The notes under the pieces were generated by a model, which saw only the letters and a program-made list of their open reading frames with translations, ran no database searches and was not told the origin of the DNA. The position numbers and the translations under genes are program-made. Shown piece after piece: positions 35,912-46,400 of a stretch of 64,000 nucleotides of DNA; the first letter of the stretch is position 1, and each line of letters opens with the position of its first letter. This DNA is from Tethya wilhelma (lineage: Eukaryota; Porifera; Demospongiae; Tethyida; Tethyidae), in assembly GCA_964030475.1 (NCBI GenBank), contig CAXIPT010000025.1, positions 84,507-148,506 on the forward strand, given 5' to 3'.

Positions 35912-37765
35912 TCATTCAGTATTAAACAACATAGCTAGTTCATTGTGCCCACAGGCATAATGTAACAAGTCATAGCGTTTCAGCTGAAGTTCAATATCGT
36001 CACTTTTGTTGTGGTGCTTAGGGACCGCACCCCATACAAGATGGACAACTCCACTTTGTCCTGTTGAAGCCATGAGGTAATTTAGACCAGCAGAGATAGA
36101 CACAATCCTACTGGTGTACGGTGAGGTCCGTCTGTTGTAGATCTGTCTAAAGACAGGTAGAGAGGATCGAGACAACAGCTTGCCTGTTTCAGCACAGTGA
36201 GACAGAGAGGTGTTTTCTATACTGTAGCCACTAACATAGATACTGCCAGCAGCTAGACAGACAAACACGTACAATAATGAGTTGAAAATAAAATCTTCAT
36301 TCACTCACAAGTTAGAAAAGCAGTGAAAGCTCCTCCAGTTGCTATGGAAACCACTTTTCCATCAAGTTTTGTAGTATCAATCAAAATTGGTGTACATACT
36401 TGATCAGTGGGTAAGTCCCTACTAATCTGGCCATATTCATTGTTCCCCCATCCATATACTCTTCCATCCGCTACATACATAATTTATACAGTCGACAATG
36501 AGGGTGGGTGTGGTTTAAGGAAAAGTGGGTGTGGTTTACCGGTCAATGCCAAGGAAGTGTCTCCACCAGCTGAAATTGATTCAACTTTGGGTATGTTGCC
36601 ATGGCAATGAGATGGGAGTGTGACTTGAGTGGGAAGGACTGATGTTGAGGTCTTTCCTGTTCCTACACATCACACACTGCCAGTAATGGTCGCTGATAAC
36701 TAGCTGTTTGACAGGTCTAACCTGTTTGTCCATCAGTGGACCAGCCACAGCTCCACACACAGCCATCACTAGTCAGAAAGAGAGAGTGGTCTAGGCCACA
36801 CGAGATCTGCTCAGAATGAGAAAGAAGTGTGTTTGCATGATGATGTGTACGTACAATGAGAAATGGTTCGGGATTGGTCGATCGATTGCTAAAGTCAATC
36901 TGATTTGAGAATACCGCCGGAAGTGAATTAATGAGATTCATAACCATACTTTTTCTATGGGCCAAATAGCTAACTTTTGACTGGTAAGGCGTACTAGGAA
37001 GCTGAAAAAGCAACCAAAAGAACGGGAAGATCGAACGCTTTCCAATGGTGCTTGAAATTTTGAAATCGGTTGGATATTTAGAAAGTTATTCAAGTTTTTC
37101 TACCGGCATTCTCAAACCAGATGGACTTTAGTTTCACATATCCAACCTTTCTAACAAGTCGTGGAAGTCCAGGTATCCTAATGAGATCACATGACTCAGT
37201 CTCTGATGAGGTCACTCCACACTGACCAAACACATTTGATCCTAATCCAAACACTATAACGAATCGCCAATAATTAAAACCAATCACAATTAACGACCCT
37301 ACTAATTATCACACATTAATTACCTTCCCCACTGGTTGCCAAGGCTATCACATGACTCTGACCACAGGACACTTGTTTCACAGCTACACCCCTGTCCCTC
37401 GGCTCCAGCCCCCTGCGGGTGGTGAGGTGGACACGATACCATCCCTCTCCCACCAGCGAACCCTCGGACAGGGGGGAGCTCCGATCGTAGTAATGAAGCC
37501 ATACATGTGAGTGTCTGTACGGAGCAAACACAGCTACGAAACCAACTCCCAATGACAATTCGGACACCTGTTACCATGGAAACAAGAAACGGTAGCATTA
37601 GTATGACGATGGGAAACAATGGTTTACCTCGGGAGGAACAATTGCATCTAATGATGTCCCCTCTCTGTGATCACGTGATCTCCAAAGATGTAGCAGTCTT
37701 TTTGTGATGTTGCCTAGACGACCACGCCCCCCGGGAATCAGCAATCTTGGAAAGTTGTGAGACAT
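35912..37765 (-). CDS. RCC1L: RCC1L-type RCC1-repeat protein
   Basis: Seven-bladed RCC1 propeller protein. RCC1L (WBSCR16) acts in mitochondria on fusion and mitoribosome biogenesis. ATG at 37765, stop TGA at 35912. The N-terminus (MSHNFPRLLIPGGRGRLGNITKRLLHLWRSR) is basic without acids, as for a mitochondrial import signal. Blades seen: VKQVSCGQSHVIALATS; FGLGSNVFGQCG; ISCGLDHSLFLTSDGCVWSCGWSTDGQTG, which strongly resembles RCC1L; SISAGGDTSLALT; DGRVYGWGNNEYGQISRDLPTDQV; SIYVSGYSIENTSL; SISAGLNYLMASTGQSGVVHLVWG. The end is HNELAMLFNTE. An intron at about 36860-37140 contains an inverted-repeat element. The start exons (37099-37765) are duplicated at 38511-39177. Divergent from MEK5 copy 1, 163 bp between ATGs. 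Confidence 0.88.
36894..37128. mobile_element. Inverted-repeat element with CTACCGGCATTCTCAAACCAG ends
   Basis: About 235 bp in an RCC1L intron. Ends are TCTGATTTGAGAATACCGCC and the complement-like CTACCGGCATTCTCAAACCA. Near copy in COPE at 21041-21239. Its right end coincides with the start of the tandem duplication. Confidence 0.75.
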
Positions 37766-37928
37766 GACAAACTTTTACAACACGTGGCATACCAAATATA
37801 AACACATTGTTCTAATTATCTATTTATGGGTAATCTAAAGTCAGTAATAATTTCGCTTGTTTAGTACCGTGAAGTGAAGAAGAAGCATTTCTAAAGTTTA
37901 GTGAAAAGACGGGTATTAGCGGGTGACG
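37766..37928. promoter_or_regulatory. Divergent RCC1L/MEK5 promoter, copy 1
   Basis: 163 bp between start codons. Same sequence at 39178-39340. Contains no obvious TATA box; both 5' UTRs must be short. Confidence 0.55.
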
Positions 37929-38510
37929 ATGGAATCCCCTGTACTCGTGAGAATCAAAGAGACCTCCACCAACTCTGACAGTGTCTTCAGAGACTGGCTA
38001 CTGCCTGCAGAGGTCAACTTCAGGATGGTGTTGGTGAGGAGGGGTGACTGGCTGCTAGAAAACTATTTATACAGTCTCTCTGTGTGTGTTTGTGTGCGTG
38101 TGTTACTTCAGGATGTGATATCTCAAGTGCTGCCTGGCATCAGTCCTCTGCCCACTGCTTATGAGTGTGAGTTTGTGTTGAAGGATGTGGCTTTGATCTT
38201 GTGTCAAATTATGCTGGTTTTACTCTCTCTCTCAGATATTGATGAAGATGGAGACAAAATAACCGTTTGTAGTGACGAAGAGTTATCAGCAATGCTTTCA
38301 TACGTATGTCAGCTAGTCACTGTTCGCAGTTATGTATGAATATATATGCATCCACACGCACACGCACATATACACACATGCACACACACACACACACACG
38401 CACATACACATACAAACACACACACACACACACACACAGTGTCAATGGAGAACACATCATTATGGTACTACAGTTGAACCTCTCACAATATATCCAAAAG
38501 GTAAACAGAT
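37929..38510 (+). pseudogene. MAP2K5: Orphan 5' exons of MEK5 (duplicate)
   Basis: First four MEK5 exons (PB1 domain): ATG at 37929, through [11 protein letters not shown] (ends about 38303) and the exon about 38442-38502. The exon-4 donor then meets copy 2 rather than the kinase exons, which lie beyond 39970. Transcripts could still splice past copy 2 into the kinase exons, so this might be an alternative promoter, not a dead copy. Confidence 0.75.
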
Positions 38511-39177
38511 TCTACCGGCATTCTCAAACCAGATGGACTTTAGTTTCACATATCCAACCTTTCTAACAAGTCGTGGAAGTCCAGGTATCCTAATGAGATC
38601 ACATGACTCAGTCTCTGATGAGGTCACTCCACACTGACCAAACACATTTGATCCTAATCCAAACACTATAACGAATCGCCAATAATTAAAACCAATCACA
38701 ATTAACGACCCTACTAATTATCACACATTAATTACCTTCCCCACTGGTTGCCAAGGCTATCACATGACTCTGACCACAGGACACTTGTTTCACAGCTACA
38801 CCCCTGTCCCTCGGCTCCAGCCCCCTGCGGGTGGTGAGGTGGACACGATACCATCCCTCTCCCACCAGCGAACCCTCGGACAGGGGGGAGCTCCGATCGT
38901 AGTAATGAAGCCATACATGTGAGTGTCTGTACGGAGCAAACACAGCTACGAAACCAACTCCCAATGACAATTCGGACACCTGTTACCATGGAAACAAGAA
39001 ACGGTAGCATTAGTATGACGATGGGAAACAATGGTTTACCTCGGGAGGAACAATTGCATCTAATGATGTCCCCTCTCTGTGATCACGTGATCTCCAAAGA
39101 TGTAGCAGTCTTTTTGTGATGTTGCCTAGACGACCACGCCCCCCGGGAATCAGCAATCTTGGAAAGTTGTGAGACAT
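38511..39177 (-). pseudogene. RCC1L: Orphan 5' exons of RCC1L (duplicate)
   Basis: Copy of the RCC1L start (ATG at 39177) and first exons through GLPRLVRK. Downstream blades are only present below 36860. The reading frames match copy 1 exactly. A transcript could skip into copy 1 by splicing. Confidence 0.75.
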
Positions 39178-39340
39178 GACAAACTTTTACAACACGTGGC
39201 ATACCAAATATAAACACATTGTTCTAATTATCTATTTATGGGTAATCTAAAGTCAGTAATAATTTCGCTTGTTTAGTACCGTGAAGTGAAGAAGAAGCAT
39301 TTCTAAAGTTTAGTGAAAAGACGGGTATTAGCGGGTGACG
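39178..39340. promoter_or_regulatory. Divergent promoter, copy 2
   Basis: Duplicate of 37766-37928. It probably drives the full-length MEK5 gene to its right. Confidence 0.5.
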
Positions 39341-39753
39341 ATGGAATCCCCTGTACTCGTGAGAATCAAAGAGACCTCCACCAACTCTGACAGTGTCTTC
39401 AGAGACTGGCTACTGCCTGCAGAGGTCAACTTCAGGATGGTGTTGGTGAGGAGGGGTGACTGGCTGCTAGAAAACTATTTATACAGTCTCTCTGTGTGTG
39501 TTTGTGTGCGTGTGTTACTTCAGGATGTGATATCTCAAGTGCTGCCTGGCATCAGTCCTCTGCCCACTGCTTATGAGTGTGAGTTTGTGTTGAAGGATGT
39601 GGCTTTGATCTTGTGTCAAATTATGCTGGTTTTACTCTCTCTCTCAGATATTGATGAAGATGGAGACAAAATAACCGTTTGTAGTGACGAAGAGTTATCA
39701 GCAATGCTTTCATACGTATGTCAGCTAGTCACTCTTTACAAATATGTACACAC

Positions 39754-39796
<43 letters not shown>

Positions 39797-39875
39797 CACA
39801 CACACAGTGTCAATGGAGAACACATCATTATGGTACTACAGTTGAACCTCTCACAATATATCCAAAAGGTAAACA

Positions 39876-39941
<66 letters not shown>

Positions 39942-42212
39942 GCTGACCCCTCTCTGTCTCTGTCCACTGTAGCTAGCAAGAGAAGAAATCCTCTCAAACT
40001 AGCTGTCAATACGAAGGCCCCCTTCACTGCCTCTGCCTACAGTAACCAAGGAAGTGGGTAAGTGAACGTAAGAAGCTCATCCATTAGATCTATCCTGTGA
40101 CTCCGCCCATCTCGATGTGTCATTAGTGAGATGATGATAGCTCGCAGTGGGAGCTTCAAACGCCACAGTGAACAGACTCTCATCAAACTACTCTCAGAAG
40201 GACAGGTAAAACTGGTTTGACCAGTTTCGTTCCCTCGTCGTTGTCGTTGACCCTCTCCCTGCCCCCCCTCCAGATTGCCCCCAACGACCTCCAGTACCTG
40301 GAGATCCTCGGCCATGGCAGCGGGGGGACCGTCTATCGTACCTTCCACCAGCCCTCTAAGATTATCATGGCGGTCAAGGTGTTGGCTCTGGACGCCACAG
40401 CAGAGGAGCAGAGGCAGATAAAATCAGAGCTGGAGATTCTGCACAGGGTATGTCTCTCTCTCTCTCTCTCTGTGGGTGTGGTGTGTGGTTGTCATGGCAA
40501 CCTGTTGTTTCAATGCAGTGCAATTCCCATTACATCATTGGATTTTATGGAGCATTCTTCCGCGAGAACAGGATTTCCATCTGCACAGAGTACATGGATG
40601 GTTAGTGCTATATAGGGGCGGGGCTAAGATACAGGTGCACATGTGCTGAGTCAGCAAGCTCGGTCACACGATCAAATCCCATTGTTATATATCACAGTCA
40701 CATGACTGGAATGTAAATAATAGAATTTCTAGCTTTGCTTTTCCAGCTCAGCAAAGGCTCATTCCTGTTGTAGCTTAGTATCCTAATGTGGTATGGTGTT
40801 CACCCTGTCTCCTCCTCCTTGTGTAGGTGGGTCTCTGGACGGCTATGGTAGTGTCCCGGAGGAGGTGCTGGGACGAGTCACTGTCGCTGTGAGTTGATTG
40901 GTCCGTTTTGAATGTCACACGACTAATCACGTGATTCTTTTGCCAATGTCATGGACAGGTTGTGAAAGGGTTAAGTTATTTGTGGAGTATGAAGATCATG
41001 CATCGCGGTATGTATACATGTGTGTTACCATGGCAACTGATATTGAGATTACATCATAATTGTCCTCCAGACATCAAACCCTCCAACATGCTGGTCAATA
41101 CTCACGGTCACGTCAAGCTGTGTGACTTTGGTGTCAGTGTCCAACTCCTGACCTCCCTCACCAAGACCTTCATCGGCACCAATGCCTACATGGCAGTAAG
41201 TTCTACTAGCTAGCACAGATAGTGTGGTACCATATAGCGGGAAATTTTCGTAGTTCAAAATTTCGTATAAATCGGTAAAAGTGCCCTATAAATTTTGTAT
41301 ACGCGGCACATACTCGTATTGCGCATAATGCGGAAGTTAAATTTTCGCATTTTTTTGTATATTCAAGCAGCATATGGAAAAATATGAAAATTTGCACCAT
41401 ATGAAAATTTCCCACTATTTGTTACTTGGCCATTAAATCTTGTTCCACTGCTAACAGCTGTGACATGAAAATAGTAAATAACTCATTTCCTTTTCAATAG
41501 TGTATACATTCCTCACCAAACCAGAGGAGGTCCGACATCCGCGGGCCATTGCGGGCTAATTGTATTATATATAAGATCACGTGATGTCGTTTCCTGGTCT
41601 TCTAGCTCACTTTTTCTAAGATTTATCACAACTTTTACCAGCTACTCTGACAAAGTAACAAGAGAGAGAGGATTCTTAGCTTTTTCAAGGCATGAAATCG
41701 TAGAAAGCACCTCAAATAAAGGCCAGGAAATGTAATCACGTGACCTTTTTAATTACAAATTGACCTGTGGATGTCGGGTCTCCTCTGATACCAAACCATG
41801 CACTGTTGGGGAGAGTTTTGGACAATTGTGCTGAGTCATCAACATGCGACTTAAGCCAAGTGTAGCTTATAGCTCAGTGACCCTTTACCTCATCTTTCCC
41901 TGTCCAGCCTGAGAGGATACTGGGAGGGGAGTATGGGATCCACTCTGAGATCTGGAGCCTCGGAGTTTCGTTGTTAGAGGTAAGGCAGTCTCTGTTTGTG
42001 TCATGTGATGGTCATGTGATCTCTTGTTATTGATTACAGATGGCAATAGGACGGTTTCCTTACCTACCAGTAAGTTGAACTAGTCACAGTCATGACAGAT
42101 GGATCACAGACCCACGCACGCATGCACACACACACACACACACACTTAGGTGGGTTCAAGACCAACTGGACTGATGGTATGAAAATATTGTCTTGTTGGT
42201 AAACTGAAGGCT

Positions 42213-42247
<35 letters not shown>

Positions 42248-42364
42248 GCCATTTGAGCTGCTCCAGTGTATAGTGAATGAGAAGCCTCCATCTCTACCTC
42301 CTGAGAGATTCTCTCCACACATCATTGATTTCGCCTCACAATGGTTAGTCCCTGCCCCTAGGCT

Positions 42365-42430
<66 letters not shown>

Positions 42431-43157
42431 TGTCAAAAGCACGGCCTGGTATTGATGCCCTGCTGGTAAGGGTCCAACCACTGCACTTCTATTTTAGTAC
42501 TGATTCTATTCCTATTCTCCATTCCAGCAACACCCATTCCTGTTGTTCTATGACGATGGCAATGAGGAGGTGGTCTCCCAGTGGGTCCGCAGGAGACAAG
42601 AGCAGCTGTGGAGCATGAACACCAAGAGATATCCCTCGGACGCCTCCCTAGCCTCCACCTCCAGCTCCGCTAGTGGCTGGTCTGGAGTGTCAAGTCATAG
42701 TGGGAGCAAACACTTAGGACATAGTGGTGGCCTAGGACACCCTTCAGGACATGGTGGTGGCTTAGGACACCCTTCAGGACATAGTGGTGGCCTAGGACAC
42801 CCTTCAGGACATGGTGGTGGCTTAGGACACCCTTCAGGACATAGTAGTGGCTTAGGACACTCTTCAGTGCATAATAGTGGTGGCTTAGGACACCCTTCAG
42901 GACATGGTGGTGGCTTAGGACACCCTTCAGGACATAGTGGTGTGTTAGGACACTCTTCAGGACATAGTAGTGGCTTAGGACACTCCTCATTACATAGTGG
43001 TGGCTTAGGACATTTGTCAGGACAAAGTGGTTTAGGACACTCTTCAGGACATGGTATATCAGGACACAGCGGATTATCATCAGGACAAGGACTTTCATCA
43101 TTAGGTCGCAGTGGTTTATCAGGCCAGGGTGGATTTCAGTACATGGACATGTCCTGA
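39341..43157 (+). CDS. MAP2K5: MAP2K5 (MEK5) dual-specificity kinase with His-Gly-Ser tail
   Basis: Kinase that activates ERK5. Exons include 39341-39445, 39524-39578, 39648-39715, 39808-39868 and 39973-40057, then kinase exons to the TGA at 43157. The PB1 domain (residues about 1-105) keeps the acidic cluster [15 protein letters not shown] and the MEK5-specific phrase VEPLTIYPK. The kinase has the glycine loop [10 protein letters not shown], lysine in MAVKVL, catalytic [11 protein letters not shown] (spliced as HR-D), DFGVSVQL, activation loop [16 protein letters not shown] (with the Ser and Thr phosphosites), [18 protein letters not shown] and FPYLP. PB1 plus MEK-type kinase is unique to MEK5. 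After the kinase, an extra Ser-rich stretch and about 130 residues of a repeat around [10 protein letters not shown] are added, absent in vertebrate MEK5. An intron holds an inverted-repeat element (41228). Confidence 0.93.
39881..39938. repeat. (CT)n microsatellite
   Basis: CT run in the MEK5 intron before exon 5, at the right edge of the duplication. Confidence 0.95.
41228..41424. mobile_element. Inverted-repeat element, CGGGAAATTT subtype
   Basis: About 195 bp in a MEK5 intron. Starts TACCATATAGCGGGAAATTT; the right end is decayed (AAATTTCCCACTATTTG). The rest of this intron (41425-41900) shows nothing recognisable. Confidence 0.7.
42362..42428. repeat. (CA)n microsatellite
   Basis: About 66 bp of CA in a MEK5 intron, adjacent to an acceptor-like CACAG. 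Confidence 0.95.
42690..43105 (+). repeat. Coding minisatellite, 33-36 bp unit
   Basis: In-frame repeats of the form GGACATAGTGGTGGCCTAGG plus ACACCCTTCA encode the His/Gly/Ser tail of MEK5. Units near the 5' side are almost identical, those near the 3' side are degenerate. Confidence 0.95.
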
Positions 43158-43337
43158 TGTGTGTTTGTGTGTGCGTCTTCTCTTAATATTTCCTCGTTTA
43201 CATCTCTTGCATTTTAACCTAATGGCTTCATCAATTATTTTTGTTGTTGTTTGTTTGTTTGTTGTTTTCTCTCTCTCAATGTTTATTTCTAATTATCTCA
43301 AATGCAAATCATTTCTTTCCACAAGACCCAAATTTAT

Positions 43338-43371
<34 letters not shown>

Positions 43372-43486
43372 ACTTTGAGTGAAATTTGTAGTGGTTATTT
43401 ATTGTACAAATTGTGCAAAAAAGAAATTATATTTTTAAAAAGAAATATGTTGTTCATTCCTTGCAATTACGAGCTACACTAAGTCA

Positions 43487-46400
43487 TCATCGTTGCCGTG
43501 GTAACACAAATGATCTTGGATTGTCCTCCGAAGCTGTTCCTCTCTCTCCTCCAACAAAGACTCCGCCCCCTCCTGGAACTCCCAACGGACCCGGTGAAGG
43601 AGCTGAGTCAGCATTTCCTCGCCCAGATAGTGCAGTGTGAAGTCACCCAGGATACCTATGATGTCATCAACAATTATGATTTGATCACATAATATAATTA
43701 TTATACCGTATAGCAGGTAAATTTGATTTGAGAATTAAATTTAGCAAATTATTTTTCAAATTGCCAAACAGTTTCATAAGCACGCACGCACACATAAACA
43801 ATGCAGCATGGGGAGCTAAATTGCCAAATTTATAATCGCCAATCATGCAGTAAAAATTTAATGCAAATTCGCCCAAATTACATTGAATTGTAAGTATAGA
43901 CTAACTTTTCCAGTCCACATTCTCCTGGGTCCCTCGGATACAACTGGTAATATTCCAGGTTTTGAAAGGGTTAAACTTCTTATTAAGTATCGTATCATTA
44001 TTAGTCTCTGCCCATTTTGACCTCAAGGCTTTGTGAACAGCTTCCAGTGAACTTTGACCTTTGGTGTCGGCCAATAAAATCTCAGCCACTACCTCGTGTT
44101 CAACAATACTTGGTTGATCATGTGACTGGTCATGTGACACTGCTGGAATCAATGAACCAAATTTGCTGACATAGCTTTTAACTTTTGGTCGGCATAGCAA
44201 CTGTTGCAGTTGTGGAAGAGCTTTCAACTGGACTAAAAAAATTGGGGGAGGGAAAAGTATACCAAGAATTTCACAATACACACAACATCCATCATGTCAC
44301 TGCATGGGGTAGGCAGGTGTGTGTGCAATAAGTGTACTACTTATCAATTAACATGGGACAGTGTGTATGTGTGTGTGTGTTATACCATTGTCTGGGTCTG
44401 TTCCCAGCAGGAGATGCTTGCAGGCAAGAAGATGAGTGGTGAGGGTGGTTGCTAGGGGGCCAGAGCCACACTGAGCCAGAGTATTGTCTATCCAGGGAGT
44501 CAGGAGTAGACCAATCAGCTGAAGTGGTGAATGGATACACCATAACAACCAGCCCCTCTCAGACACAGAGAGAGGACATGTTATGGTTACTAGGTCAGGT
44601 CACCTTGGCTAGCAGGCCTCCTCTCTCTTGCCCAGCTGCTGCTCCTGCTCTCTCTTCCTGACTGCCTCCACTCGGCCTCTCACCAGCTGCAACCATTTAG
44701 GAGATTATAAAGGTCATGTCACTGCCCGCCACATGCAGGTACATGTCATACATCCAGATTAAGACAAGCCGCACATGGTGTACAGAGGTATGCGAGAATG
44801 GAGCCATCCTGGCTGGTTGTTTGATGGAGATGCCTACCTGCCAAGGATCCCAGGCAGACTATTACTGCTGGAGGCAGCTGTGATGTGAGCTTTGATAGGA
44901 GATCATCAATGGATGTAGTTAATGCCAGCTCTAAGTGATCTAAACTGAGTACACGCATATCATAATGTGGTCATATTAATCAGCAAAAATTGCTCACAGA
45001 CAAAAGCCAATATTGCAAAAGGCATGCAGCCGCGTAGCATAATTGCCAGAGCTGTTGTTCAGGACCTAATTTTAATGCACAGGCCATTAAGTGCAGCATA
45101 CTACAGTGGAGGCAAGTGGTGGAGGTATTTGTAAGATACGCTGAGGTGGAATCGACTCAAACCTATCAAATTACACACAACAATTGATTGAAACTGGTTG
45201 CAGCCAAGTTGCTTTCAACTCACTCTACATAATACACACATTAGTTGACTAAATATGACTTATATTACACATTAATACATGCAGTTATTACAATAACAAC
45301 AATACAGTGTACTCTAATTACCTCGGTACATCGTTGCCGTGGAGACCAGCTAGACCATACAGCAAGGAGCTACAGTGTGTGTACGAGTGAAGAGAGTGAC
45401 GAGAGGAATTAATGAAACACACACAATCAGGTCTATTCATCTAGCCACAATTGTAACCACTTATTAGTTTTAATTCAAGTGATGGCACACAAAGGCCGTG
45501 TCAATGTGTTGTACAGGAGGAAGCTTGTCAGTCGTGAATGGACGTACATTAGTGGAGGTGGAACCTTTACCTGTGTAATGGCTTCGTAACCACGCCAACC
45601 AACCATTGGGTCACGATATCAGCCTGTGCATTGGTGACAACAATAACATAGGCAGTGTTATTATAAGAACACAACAAATACAGCCAGTGTTCTCTCTCTA
45701 TCTCACCTCAGCCATCACTCTCCCGCCATGAGTGGTGCTAGTATCACAGGGCGCAATGAAACTATAATGTAGAAATAAACACAGCAGATAATCCCCAGGC
45801 TATCATGTCACTCTCAGATCATTATTGCTAGTCTAATTGAGTGTCAAAGCTAGTGGTGTTGTTCCGAGGGGGCAGACGTTTAGATTGCTTCTTGACCACT
45901 AATCCTTTACGCTACAAATTACACCACATTGGCACGCTGTTCTTGTTAATATCTCGAAAGATGAAAGCATTAGTGACTTGGCAACGCTAACCCACCTCCC
46001 TTCCAGACCTGTGTACAGCTCATGCAGGGCCCACTCGCTCTGACTGCACTCGGACAAGATGTGCGCCATCTGAGGGATAAGTGCCTCCCCACCTTCACAC
46101 CTACACAGCTCCACCGCAAGCGACGCTCTGTGTGAGAGGAGAGCCTGTGAGTGTGTGAGTGTGTGAGGGTGTGAGGGTATAAGCATTGTGTATAGCAAGT
46201 ATTAAGTGTGAGGGTGTGTGAAATGTGAGGGGGTCGGCAATTAAACATCCATTGATCTAAAAGAAAGGTACATTGAGAAGCTGAGAATTGATGGTTTGGG
46301 AAGAACCTGTTTCACACACTCCAAGTGACTGATTTGGACACCCCAGCCTCCATTTGATTCACTCCAGTTGGCTGGGGAACAAACACACACACATTAAGAG

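Larger units (their letters stand above)
37099..38510. repeat. Tandem duplication, copy 1
   Basis: About 1412 bp unit, repeated at 38511-39878. It spans the first RCC1L exons, the divergent promoter and the first four MEK5 exons. The predicted open frames are identical between copies; the main difference is in the (CA)n tract around 38330-38440 versus 39735-39807. Junction at about 38510, where GTAAACAGATT meets CTACCGGCATTCTC. Confidence 0.95.
38511..39878. repeat. Tandem duplication, copy 2
   Basis: Second copy, joined to the functional kinase exons of MEK5. It ends where a (CT)n tract begins (39881). Confidence 0.95.

Noticed and set aside
42670..43101. Minus-strand frame rich in [12 protein letters not shown]
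   Set aside because: It is the antisense shadow of the MEK5 coding minisatellite.
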